Assembly: GCF_014200495.1 (NCBI RefSeq)
Contig: NZ_JACHBY010000005.1
Location: 62,001 to 126,000 of the forward strand
Length of the DNA: 64,000 nt
Source of the DNA: Mucilaginibacter geliditolerans
GTDB lineage: Bacteria; Bacteroidota; Bacteroidia; Sphingobacteriales; Sphingobacteriaceae
Reading direction: 5' to 3'
Shown piece after piece: positions 19,060 to 27,831 of the stretch (position 1 is its first letter; each line of letters starts with the position of its first letter). Under the pieces are notes generated by a model. That model was not told the origin of the DNA. It was given only the letters and a program-made list of their open reading frames with translations, and did no database searches. Position numbers and translations under genes: made by a program.

Positions 19060-19162
19060 CATCTGCTAGGCTTCAGTTATAAACTGAAGCCAGTAAAAAA
19101 CAGTACTGTTTTCAGTTTATAACTGAAACTCCGGGTCAGGGCAGTTTGTAACTGCCCTTTCT
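19060..19162. repeat. Cluster of CAGTT..AACTG short palindromes
   Basis: GCTTCAGTTATAAACTGAAGC (written here as GCTTCAGTTA plus TAAACTGAAGC), a TTTCAGTTTATAACTGAAA-type copy and GGGCAGTTTGTAACTGCCC follow each other after the SDR gene. Each can form a hairpin. The same unit recurs at about 40483-40500 and 41247-41295, always just after a gene. They probably act as transcription ends. Confidence 0.6.
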
Positions 19163-19209
19163 TATACCCGTAAATTCTGCTTTATTGTGAACTTTTTTGT
19201 ACTAAACAT

Positions 19210-19956
19210 ATGTACTTCATCCTTTCAAAAGTTTTACTTTTCCTGCTTTTTCCTTTGTTATGGGTTTTTGCACTGATTATTACCGGGCTCGTAACCAAAA
19301 ACAGGAAACGCAAAAAGCGATTGTTTATAGCATCGGTTGTGTTACTTCTACTGCTGTCGAATTCCTTTTTATTTAATGAGTTTGCAAAATGGTGGGGTTA
19401 TCAGCCTTATTCCGATAGCAAAAAGATCTATAGTTGCGCCATTGTTTTAGGAGGCTTTTCATCGGCAGATAAAAATGGTAACGGGTATTTTAATGAAAGT
19501 GCCGACAGGTTTATACAGGGGGTAAGGCTGCTGGAAACAGGTAAAGTAAAACGAATATTGATAACTGGTGGTAATGGTAATCTGATACCTGGTAATTACA
19601 GGGAAGGTACCTGGACAAAAACACAATTGAAAGACCTCAATATTCCGGATAGCAGCATATTGATAGAAAGTAATTCGCGGAACACTATTGAGAATGCGGA
19701 TTTCTCAAAAAGAATACTTCAGGAAAATCATGTACAGCCACCATGTTTACTGGTTACTTCTGATTTTCATATGAGACGTTCTATGATGATCTTTAAAAAG
19801 CACGGATTAAACGTAGTGGCCTATCCATGCAATTATATGGCAGGGCGTGGTAATGTTAGTATAACCAGCTTCATTATCCCTGATGCTGATGCCTTAGCCG
19901 GATGGAGCGTGTATTTGAAAGAAGTGGTGGGTTATGTAGTTGATTATTGGAAATAA
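19210..19956 (+). CDS. YdcF/DUF218-family membrane protein
   Basis: The 248-aa protein has two N-terminal helices (about residues 5-27 and 38-56). A DUF218 domain follows with AIVLGG near residue 78, a RFIQGVRLLETGKVKRILITGG core, the SRNTIENADFSKRIL segment and LLVTSDFHMRRSMMIFKKHG. These are the conserved blocks of the SanA/YdcF/ElyC family, which is linked to envelope or lipid-carrier metabolism in other bacteria. The specific reaction is unknown. It is monocistronic and its end is followed by a convergent repeat-rich gap before kup. Confidence 0.85.
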   Translation: MYFILSKVLLFLLFPLLWVFALIITGLVTKNRKRKKRLFIASVVLLLLLSNSFLFNEFAKWWGYQPYSDSKKIYSCAIVLGGFSSADKNGNGYFNESADRFIQGVRLLETGKVKRILITGGNGNLIPGNYREGTWTKTQLKDLNIPDSSILIESNSRNTIENADFSKRILQENHVQPPCLLVTSDFHMRRSMMIFKKHGLNVVAYPCNYMAGRGNVSITSFIIPDADALAGWSVYLKEVVGYVVDYWK

Positions 19957-19957
19957 A

Positions 19958-20099
19958 GGAACCAGGATTAAACGAATTTTTAGTGATTTACATGATGTTT
20001 ATTTCTGGTAAATCTTTTAATCTGTTTAATCCTGGTTCAAAGATTTACAGAATAGCAAGTATCCTGTAAATCCCCTAAATCCGTTTAATCCTGGTTCAT
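19958..20099. repeat. Convergent-gap repeats (TTTAATCCTGGTTC units)
   Basis: One inverted copy (GAACCAGGATTAAACG, near 19958) and two direct copies of CCGTTTAATCCTGGTTCA-like sequence (near 20019 and 20079) fill the gap between the convergent YdcF-like gene and kup. The inverted pair can form a long hairpin, suiting a bidirectional terminator. Confidence 0.6.
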
Positions 20100-20100
20100 A

Positions 20101-22101
20101 TTAATGCACCGGTTCCAGCGTTACCGGGTCAACCCTTTTTAACAGGATGTTTCCTAACGGTTTTACCACTAACGGGATCTTCTCAACATAGGTTTCGCTG
20201 GTATCTAAACCGAACGCTTTTGCTTCGCTTTGTGCCAGTTTTTTAATGCTGAAATAACTGTTCAATATAAACGATTCAGATATGCTGAACAGGTTGTTGT
20301 ACGACAGGAATTTCTCCAGTATCACAAAACGGAAATCAGAAACTACCTTAAATTGTTTAAGCGATTCGTACTTGCTGGTAATATCAAGCTCACCGCGGGC
20401 AACCATATCTTCAACTACCTTTCTGAACAGCACGTTAACGCGTGGCTGTATACGGAAACCAAGACGGAAATCAACCCTGATGATCTTGCCGTGTTCTACC
20501 TGGTCAACACTGTACTCCATGGTATAAGGTTCGTCAGTAGTATCAATGTGGATGAACCAATAGGTATCGGCACGTTTTGGGCTCCGGCTCATGATAGAGT
20601 AGATCACCTTTTCCTCAATCTGCCTGCTGTTGTTTGCTTTGGTTAAGTAAATGAGCTGACTTGAATACTTAGGAATAGTTAAATCTGCGCTTAAGGCGTT
20701 CAGCATCGGGATCTGATCTTTAAGATCGATAAAATGCAGGAAACGGTTATTGATCTTACGTGCCCTGAACCAAACATACATGGTAAATATCAATCCTATC
20801 TCAAAGAAGACAAAGAATATACGTTTCAATAATTTAGCCGCGTTGGTTATAAAGAAACTAAACTCTACACATAAAAATACGCACAGTATAATGGTTACCA
20901 GCCATATTGGCCAGTGTTTTACATAGCGCATAAAGTAATACATTAAAATGGTGGTCATGAGCATGGCTATAGTGATGGAAAACCCATAAGCGGCTGTCAT
21001 ATGCTCTGACGTTTGGAAGTACAAGGTTACGGCCACACAACCAAAACATAATAACCAGTTAATGCTGGGTATATAAATCTGCCCGCGAACGTTCGATGGG
21101 TATTTTATGGTGATACGCGGCCAGAAGTTCATACTCACAGCCTCGCTAATTAGTGTAAAAGATCCGCTGATGAGTGCCTGGCTGGCAATAATGGTGGCCA
21201 GGGTAGCTAAAGCAACGCATGGTATCATTAATAAATGCGGGTTGGGTACTATCTGGTAAAATGGGTTAATGCCCGAGTAGTTTGTATTGGCTGGTTGTGT
21301 TAAAACCCAGGCCGCCTGGCCCATGTAATTTAATAACAAGGTAACTTTTACAAATATCCAGCTCATCTGGATGTTTTTGCGGCCGCAATGCCCAAGATCT
21401 GAATATAAAGCCTCCGCACCGGTGGTACACAAGAATACCGCGCCTAAAAGCCAAAAGCCATGCGGATGTTCAATCAGTAATTTTGCACCATAATAGGGGC
21501 TTAGCGCCTTTAAAATGGTAAGGTTATGGGCCAATTGTAAGGAGCCTAAAAGGCCTATCATAAAAAACCACATCAGCATAACCGGGCCAAAGGCCGAGCC
21601 TACTACCTTTGTGCCAAATTGCTGGAAGAAGAACAGCAATAATATAATACCAATAACAATACCTATAATGAGGGTACTGCCCGGTACAAATTTGGAGGCT
21701 AATGACGGTACATTGCTTAAACCCTCAATTGCCGAGGTAACGGATATTGGGGGAGTGATGATACCATCGGCCAGTAACGTGCCTGCGCCAATTATTGCGG
21801 GTATAGCCAGCCATTTGCCATAACGCCTAACCAGGGCATACAGCGAAAATATACCACCCTCACCTTTGTTATCGGCTTGTAAGGTAATGAAGATATATTT
21901 AAAGGTGGTTTGCAGGGTTAGTGTCCAGAATATACAGGAAATACAGCCTAATACAAAGGCCTCGTTAATTGTGCTGTCCTTCGCGCCCTCCGTTAACAGG
22001 GTTTGGAAAACATACAGGGGGGACGTTCCTATATCGCCGAATATGATGCCTAGGGTGATCAGCAATCCGGCCGCCGTGACTTTCTTAAGATGGGGGTTCA
22101 T
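20101..22101 (-). CDS. kup: KUP-type potassium uptake permease
   Basis: The 666-aa protein has about twelve membrane helices in the first 450 residues and a long cytoplasmic C-terminal domain. The family signature GIIFGDIGTSPLYVFQT is at the N-terminus, and NKGEGGIFSLYALVRRYGKW, GADGIITPP-type and TGAEALYSDLGHCG blocks follow. KUP proteins are probably proton-coupled K+ importers. It lies 70 bp downstream of the Kdp-linked histidine kinase on the same strand, so a constitutive-type K+ permease may be co-expressed with the inducible Kdp pump. Confidence 0.95.
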   Translation of the reverse strand: MNPHLKKVTAAGLLITLGIIFGDIGTSPLYVFQTLLTEGAKDSTINEAFVLGCISCIFWTLTLQTTFKYIFITLQADNKGEGGIFSLYALVRRYGKWLAIPAIIGAGTLLADGIITPPISVTSAIEGLSNVPSLASKFVPGSTLIIGIVIGIILLLFFFQQFGTKVVGSAFGPVMLMWFFMIGLLGSLQLAHNLTILKALSPYYGAKLLIEHPHGFWLLGAVFLCTTGAEALYSDLGHCGRKNIQMSWIFVKVTLLLNYMGQAAWVLTQPANTNYSGINPFYQIVPNPHLLMIPCVALATLATIIASQALISGSFTLISEAVSMNFWPRITIKYPSNVRGQIYIPSINWLLCFGCVAVTLYFQTSEHMTAAYGFSITIAMLMTTILMYYFMRYVKHWPIWLVTIILCVFLCVEFSFFITNAAKLLKRIFFVFFEIGLIFTMYVWFRARKINNRFLHFIDLKDQIPMLNALSADLTIPKYSSQLIYLTKANNSRQIEEKVIYSIMSRSPKRADTYWFIHIDTTDEPYTMEYSVDQVEHGKIIRVDFRLGFRIQPRVNVLFRKVVEDMVARGELDITSKYESLKQFKVVSDFRFVILEKFLSYNNLFSISESFILNSYFSIKKLAQSEAKAFGLDTSETYVEKIPLVVKPLGNILLKRVDPVTLEPVH

Positions 22102-22171
22102 TTTTTTACTTTTTGTTTGTTTGAATTGTACTTACTTTTTGTTGATGTTGCTTTTTGTTTTATGCTTTTTA

Positions 22172-23887
22172 TTATGTGTTGTTAATATTAAGGCTGAAGT
22201 GAAAGCGGCTTCCTTCGCCGGCCTCACTTTCAACGCCTATGGTACCACCTTGCGCCTCAATAAAATCTTTGGCTATAGCTAAACCTAAACCAGTGCCGGT
22301 TTTGTCGGCCGCGGCACCGGGGATCCTGAAATAGCGTTCAAAAATTCTGGCAAGGTATTTTTCGTCAATACCCTGACCTGAGTCTTTCACTGAAAATTCT
22401 ATAATGTTGTTCTTGCTCTTTTTAACGTCGAGATTAATGGTGGACTTTGTAGGGCTATATTTTACTGCGTTTGATAACAGGTTGATCAGCACCCATGTGG
22501 TTTTATCCAGATCGGCCATCACATTTGGCAGGGTATCAGGGCAGTCAATGGCTATGGTAAGTTCTTTTTGGTCGGCGAGCGACTTGATGGCCTGCACAGC
22601 GTAGCTTACAATGTTTTTTGGATGGGTGCTGCCAAAATTCAGGTTAATCTTGCCTGTTTCAACCTGCGCGGCATCCAGCAGTTCGGCTGTTATGTGCAGC
22701 AGGCGGTGCGTATCATCATCAATGTTTTTTAATAATTGTTTTTGCTCACTGTTAATCTCGCCCACGCGCGCATCCTCCAATAATTTAAGGCTCATTTTGA
22801 TGGATGAAAGCGGGGTCTTAAGCTCGTGCGAAATAGTGGCTATGAACGTTGTTTTTGCATCGTTAAGCTGTTGAAAATCAGTTATGTTTTTAAGGATAAT
22901 GACCTTGCCTATAACTTTATAGTCATTGGTTACTTCCAGCACTTCCTTTTCAAAATAACTTTCGCGGTTATCAGCAAATATTTTCATCTTATGCTGATCT
23001 ACAAATAACATATTACGTAGCAGATCATTTTCCATTGCTATGTTTGGCGCATATTGCGCCGTGAGCTTATCTTCAGGCAAACCAATTAGGGTACAGGCCA
23101 CTTTGTTGGCAAAGATAATAAACATCTTATCATCAATGCCGATAATAGCATCATGCATTGAATTGATGATGGTTTCTATCCTTCTTTTCTCGAAAAGGAT
23201 ACTGGCCAGGTTGCTGCTTTCATACTCATTAAGCTTGCCGGCCATCTGGTTAAAGGCATCGGCCAGGTCACCAAATTCATCCTTGACAGGGAAAATAAGC
23301 CGTTTGCTGTAGTTTTTGTTGGCAATTTCTTTTATACCCTGTATCAGCTCTTTTACAGGATTGGCTATGTAGCCGGGGAAATTCCATACAAAGCTAAAGG
23401 CAATTAAAAAACAAAGCGAGCCTATCAGCGATACCAGGATGATGCCCCTATCCGCAGTATCCTGTGCAACCGCATTGCGGCGTTCAATACCGGCCATGTT
23501 TAATTGCATAATGTTGTACAGCACATTACGCATCTTGATGTTTAGCCCATTAATAGCCTGTTGATTGTTTAGCGAGAGCTTGTATTGTTCAAAATTACCG
23601 CGCAGCGAATCAGCCAGTTGCCCTTCACCGGGTTCGGTAATGTTTTGCTCTTCCTTGCTAACGTTTGCTTCAATGGTTTGCAATTTGGTAGCTGTACTTA
23701 CCGAAGTTGGATAATCAAGCGCCTGTTGAATGTTTTTAGCATAGATAAGTGACCGGTAGTTATCTTTCAGGATAGCCTTTGAATCGTTGGAGAGGCGGGT
23801 TAAATAATAATCAGCCATCCCCGAACTAATGAGCGCCATCAGAAAAAGAAATCCAATGCCTGCGCGGAGTTTATTTTTTATGTTCAT
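22172..23887 (-). CDS. Membrane histidine kinase of the Kdp locus (4HB sensor, HAMP, PAS)
   Basis: The 571-aa protein has two membrane helices (about residues 8-27 and 150-172) bracketing a helical periplasmic segment of about 120 residues that resembles the four-helix-bundle domain of chemoreceptors. A HAMP domain (about 172-228), a PAS domain (about 240-340), HisKA with SHELKTPLSS (His354) and HATPase_c (SNAVKYSP, GTGLGLAIAKDF) follow. Its ATG overlaps the stop of the KdpD-like gene (ATGA). It therefore probably supplies the kinase half of a split KdpD sensor. The four transmembrane helices of classical KdpD are absent. Confidence 0.9.
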   Translation of the reverse strand: MNIKNKLRAGIGFLFLMALISSGMADYYLTRLSNDSKAILKDNYRSLIYAKNIQQALDYPTSVSTATKLQTIEANVSKEEQNITEPGEGQLADSLRGNFEQYKLSLNNQQAINGLNIKMRNVLYNIMQLNMAGIERRNAVAQDTADRGIILVSLIGSLCFLIAFSFVWNFPGYIANPVKELIQGIKEIANKNYSKRLIFPVKDEFGDLADAFNQMAGKLNEYESSNLASILFEKRRIETIINSMHDAIIGIDDKMFIIFANKVACTLIGLPEDKLTAQYAPNIAMENDLLRNMLFVDQHKMKIFADNRESYFEKEVLEVTNDYKVIGKVIILKNITDFQQLNDAKTTFIATISHELKTPLSSIKMSLKLLEDARVGEINSEQKQLLKNIDDDTHRLLHITAELLDAAQVETGKINLNFGSTHPKNIVSYAVQAIKSLADQKELTIAIDCPDTLPNVMADLDKTTWVLINLLSNAVKYSPTKSTINLDVKKSKNNIIEFSVKDSGQGIDEKYLARIFERYFRIPGAAADKTGTGLGLAIAKDFIEAQGGTIGVESEAGEGSRFHFSLNINNT

Positions 23888-25011
23888 GATAGTATTACCA
23901 GGTCGATATTTGTTTTCGACATTTTGTTTAGTAGTTGTGTAAATACAGCGGTACGCATTACCAGCTGGTAGAATTTAAAGCGGGGCTTGCCAATACATAT
24001 GGTGGTGATATCATATTTTTCGGCGGTTTCCCATATGGTTTTTGCTATTTCATCGCTTTTTACCTTGATAACTTCGCCGCCTAACTGGGTGGCCAGCTTC
24101 ATATTATTAATGAGGTGGCGTTGCGATGCCAGGTTGATCTTGTCGCTGCTTTCGTTAGAGCGTTGAACGTACAATATGTACCATTTTGAGCGGTAATAAG
24201 ATGCCAGCCGGGCAGTTTTACGAATAATTATTTTAGCCGATTCTTCGTTAGTGCTGATGCAGCCCAGGAAAAGTTCAGGGCGCAGCTTTATAGTTTTAGG
24301 CACCTCGATATCAATTTTACGCTCCACCTGGTGCGCCACTTCACGCAGGGCCAGTTCACGTAGCTGCAATATTTTTTCCGACTGGAAGAAGTTATTCAGC
24401 GCCAGCGGCACTTTTTTCTCGTCGTATATCTTACCGTCTTTTAAGCGGGTTATCAGCTCATCGGCAGTAAGGTCAATGTTTACTACCTCATCAGCCATTT
24501 GCAAAACCTTATCAGGGATGCGCTCATTAATGGCGGTGCCGGTAATTTCCTCTACCTCTTCATTAAGGCTTTCAATATGCTGAATATTAACCGCGCTGAT
24601 CACATTGATGCCCGCGTTTAAAATGGTCATCACATCCTGCCAGCGTTTTTCGTTCTGACTGCCCTCAATATTGGTATGGGCCAATTCATCAACCACAACA
24701 ACCTCAGGGCGCAGGTTCAGGATGGCGCTGAGGTCCATCTCATCCAGTTCCTTGCCCTTGTAAAACAGTTTGCGGCGGGGGATAATGCTCAGTCCCTCCA
24801 GCTGTGCCTCTGTTTCCTTGCGCTTATGGGTTTCAATATACCCAATTTTTACATCAATACCACTACGCATTAGTGCCTGTGCCTCCTGCAGCATACGGTA
24901 GCTTTTACCTACACCGGCACTCATACCAATATAGATCTTGAATTTGCCCCTGCGTGATTTTTTGATCAGCTCCAGGAAATGTTTAACCGATTGCTCTTTT
25001 TCTGGTATCAT
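23884..25011 (-). CDS. kdpD: Stand-alone KdpD N-terminal sensor half (KdpD and USP domains)
   Basis: The 375-aa soluble protein equals the cytoplasmic N-terminal part of KdpD. The KdpD domain covers about residues 20-230 with Walker A-like GMSAGVGKSY and Walker B VVVVDELAHTN. A universal-stress-protein-like domain covers about 245-375 (ILYVQRSNESSD, TICIGKPRFKFYQLVMRTA). Classical KdpD of about 900 aa continues into four membrane helices and a kinase; here the ORF stops and a separate kinase gene begins four bases earlier. The product probably senses or transmits K+/turgor state to that kinase. Confidence 0.9.
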   Translation of the reverse strand: MIPEKEQSVKHFLELIKKSRRGKFKIYIGMSAGVGKSYRMLQEAQALMRSGIDVKIGYIETHKRKETEAQLEGLSIIPRRKLFYKGKELDEMDLSAILNLRPEVVVVDELAHTNIEGSQNEKRWQDVMTILNAGINVISAVNIQHIESLNEEVEEITGTAINERIPDKVLQMADEVVNIDLTADELITRLKDGKIYDEKKVPLALNNFFQSEKILQLRELALREVAHQVERKIDIEVPKTIKLRPELFLGCISTNEESAKIIIRKTARLASYYRSKWYILYVQRSNESSDKINLASQRHLINNMKLATQLGGEVIKVKSDEIAKTIWETAEKYDITTICIGKPRFKFYQLVMRTAVFTQLLNKMSKTNIDLVILS

Positions 25012-25092
25012 ATCTTTTTAAACGACATATCCGGCTGCCGTCTTTTTAAGGACAACAGCCGGAATATTATATTTTTTCTTTAAAGTTCCTTA

Positions 25093-25178
25093 TGTCATTT
25101 CGAACGTTAGTGAGAAATCTTCTTCAGGCGTTAAGTCTGCGCTAAGAAGATTTCTCCTCGTTCCTCGTCGAAATGACA
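25093..25178. repeat. REP-like inverted repeat (GTCATTTCGA family)
   Basis: The outer arms TGTCATTTCGA / TCGAAATGACA and inner arms GAGAAATCTTCTT / AAGAAGATTTCTC make one long hairpin between kdpC and the KdpD-like gene. The same family occurs at 55861-55953. Within an operon it could weaken or stabilise the downstream message. Confidence 0.75.
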
Positions 25179-25194
25179 ATGAGGCTTTTTCCTT

Positions 25195-25758
25195 CTATTT
25201 CAACTCGTCCAATGCTACATTCATTTTTAATACGTTAACTTTTGGCGGCCCGAACAAGCCCAATAATGGCTGTTCAGTATTTGCTGCGATTATCGCGTTA
25301 ACCTTATCGATAGAAATATTCCTGATTTTGGCTATACGCGCAGCTTGAATTTGTGCCCCGGCTGGTGAAAGGTCGGGGTCTAAGCCACTACCTGATGATG
25401 TAACCAGTTCAGCAGGTATCTGCGCGCGGGTTACACCCGGGTTGTGCTTTAAAAATGTATCAATGCGGGCATTCACATCCTTTAAATAATCAGGATTTGT
25501 GGGGCCCTTATTTGATCCTACGCCACCATCAGCCTGGTAATTAGCGGCAGACGGGCGTGAATAAAAGTATTTATCCTTAGTGAATTTTTGGCCGATGTTG
25601 GCATAACCAACCACACGGCCTTTGTACATAACAGTTACACCATCACCGTTACCGGGAGCAAATTTGCCTATGCCGGCAATGGCTAAAGGATATATCCCTG
25701 ATAACAATACTATCAGTATAACTGATATTTTGAGGGATTGTAATAGATACGTTTTCAT
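25195..25758 (-). CDS. kdpC: KdpC subunit of the K+-transporting ATPase
   Basis: The 187-aa protein has one N-terminal membrane helix (about residues 9-31). Family blocks are VIGYAN-like VVGYANIGQKFTKDKYFYSRPSA, then the TSSGSGLDPDLSPAGA motif and the RIAKIRNIS segment. KdpC is an accessory subunit that increases ATP affinity of KdpB. It starts 20 bp after kdpB in the usual A-B-C order. Length is normal for the family (about 190 aa). Confidence 0.96.
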   Translation of the reverse strand: MKTYLLQSLKISVILIVLLSGIYPLAIAGIGKFAPGNGDGVTVMYKGRVVGYANIGQKFTKDKYFYSRPSAANYQADGGVGSNKGPTNPDYLKDVNARIDTFLKHNPGVTRAQIPAELVTSSGSGLDPDLSPAGAQIQAARIAKIRNISIDKVNAIIAANTEQPLLGLFGPPKVNVLKMNVALDELK

Positions 25759-25778
25759 TTTATTTGAGGTTAATATTA

Positions 25779-27809
25779 TTATATAAATAGTGATACGGCA
25801 AGATCAATCAATTTGATGCCTACGAAAGGGATAAGTACACCACCTAAACCATAGATCAACAAATTCCTGCGTAATAATGCGCTGGCACCAATCGGTTTGT
25901 ATTCTACACCGCGTAAAGCTAGCGGGATAAGCATCGGTATAATTATCGCGTTAAAAATAACGGCTGATAATATAGCTGATTCCGGGCTGTGCAGGTCCAT
26001 GATATTTAATGCCCTAAGTGCAGGTATTGATACCATAAACAATGCCGGAACGATAGCGAAGTACTTAGCCACATCATTAGCTATAGAGAATGTGGTTAAA
26101 GTACCACGTGTCATCAATAATTGCTTACCAATTTCCACAATCTCAATTAGCTTGGTAGGGTCATTATCCAGGTCGACCATGTTACCGGCTTCCTTGGCAG
26201 CTTGTGTACCGCTGTTCATGGCCACGCCAACATCGGCCTGGGCAAGTGCAGGTGCATCGTTTGTACCGTCGCCCATCATAGCTACCAGTTTGCCCTGTTG
26301 TTGCTCGGCTTTGATGTAGTTCATTTTATCCTCGGGCTTAGCTTCGGCTATGTAGTCATCCACCCCAGCTTTTTCAGCTATAAATTTAGCGGTTAAAGGA
26401 TTATCACCTGTAACCATTACTGTTTTTACACCCATGCGGCGCAGGCGTTCAAAACGTTCGGCTATACCAGGTTTAATGATATCCTGTAACTCAATTACAC
26501 CCAGGATCTGCTCGTTTTGTGATACTACCAGTGGTGTGCCTCCGTTTGACGCGATGTTTTTTACGTTCACCTCAACATCAGCAGGGAACTCATTACCGGC
26601 TTTCAAAGCCATGTTACGGATGGAATCAAACGCGCCCTTACGTATACGTAAGCCATCAGGTGTATCTAAACCGCTTGAGCGGGTTTCGGCAGTAAATTTG
26701 ATGAACACTGAATCAGCCGGAGCTTTTACAGATACCTTGATTTTACCTTCTTCGGCCAGTTCAACAATTGATTTACCTTCAGGGGTTTCATCAGCCAGTG
26801 AGCTTAATACGCAGGCGGTAATGAAATCCTTTTCGTTAATACCGGCGGTTGGGTAAAAGTTGGTAGCCTTACGGTTACCTATGGTAATGGTACCTGTTTT
26901 ATCCAGTAATAAAACGTCAAGGTCACCGGCAGTTTCAACTGCTTTACCTGATTTGGTGATCACGTTTGCACGTAATGCCCTGTCCATACCGGCGATACCG
27001 ATGGCCGACAAAAGGCCACCGATAGTCGTCGGAATCAAACAAACAAAAAGTGAGATAAAGGCTGCTATGGTTATAGGGGTGTTAGCATAGTCGCCAAATG
27101 GTTTTAAGGTAACGCAAACAATCACAAATATTAAGGTGAAGCCTGCAAGCAATATGGTTAAAGCAATCTCGTTTGGTGTTTTCTGGCGTGATGCACCTTC
27201 AACCAAGGCAATCATCTTATCCAAAAAGCTTTCGCCGGGTTGGGTAGTAACCTGTACTTTAATACGGTCGGATAATACTTTGGTACCACCGGTAACGGAT
27301 GATTTATCACCACCCGATTCACGGATAACCGGAGCAGATTCACCTGTGATGGCTGACTCATCAATGGTAGCAATACCCTCGATTATCTCGCCATCGGTAG
27401 GAATGGTATCATTGGTTTCGCAAATGAATACATCGCCTTTTTTCAGTTGTGACGACATCACCTGTTGTTCCTTGCCATCAACCAGTAAACGGGCGGGCGT
27501 TTCTGAACGTGTTTTGCGTAAGCTTTCGGCTTGTGCCTTACCACGTGCTTCGGCAATAGCTTCAGCAAAGTTGGCGAACAATACAGTTAAAAATAGTACG
27601 AAGAATATAGTGAAGTTATAGCCCCAGCTTCCTTGCCCGGTATTGGTGATGGAAAAGATGGTTACTATAAGCATTACAACGGTACCGATCTCCACGGTGA
27701 ACATCACCGGGTTGCGTACCAATATGCGGGGATCAAGTTTGATGAAAGACTGCACAAATGCATCCTTCATTTGATCGGCCTGGAATAACGTGTTTTTATC
27801 AGATTTCAT
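25779..27809 (-). CDS. kdpB: KdpB: P-type ATPase catalytic subunit
   Basis: The 676-aa protein has the phosphorylation motif DKTGTIT with the acceptor Asp303. It also has the TGES actuator motif (AITGESAPV), the hinge [23 protein letters not shown] and about seven membrane helices. It hydrolyses ATP to drive high-affinity K+ import through KdpA. The gene lies 22 bp downstream of kdpA. Length and motifs are complete. Confidence 0.97.
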   Translation of the reverse strand: MKSDKNTLFQADQMKDAFVQSFIKLDPRILVRNPVMFTVEIGTVVMLIVTIFSITNTGQGSWGYNFTIFFVLFLTVLFANFAEAIAEARGKAQAESLRKTRSETPARLLVDGKEQQVMSSQLKKGDVFICETNDTIPTDGEIIEGIATIDESAITGESAPVIRESGGDKSSVTGGTKVLSDRIKVQVTTQPGESFLDKMIALVEGASRQKTPNEIALTILLAGFTLIFVIVCVTLKPFGDYANTPITIAAFISLFVCLIPTTIGGLLSAIGIAGMDRALRANVITKSGKAVETAGDLDVLLLDKTGTITIGNRKATNFYPTAGINEKDFITACVLSSLADETPEGKSIVELAEEGKIKVSVKAPADSVFIKFTAETRSSGLDTPDGLRIRKGAFDSIRNMALKAGNEFPADVEVNVKNIASNGGTPLVVSQNEQILGVIELQDIIKPGIAERFERLRRMGVKTVMVTGDNPLTAKFIAEKAGVDDYIAEAKPEDKMNYIKAEQQQGKLVAMMGDGTNDAPALAQADVGVAMNSGTQAAKEAGNMVDLDNDPTKLIEIVEIGKQLLMTRGTLTTFSIANDVAKYFAIVPALFMVSIPALRALNIMDLHSPESAILSAVIFNAIIIPMLIPLALRGVEYKPIGASALLRRNLLIYGLGGVLIPFVGIKLIDLAVSLFI

Positions 27810-27831
27810 GATTGAATTCTATATAATTTTA

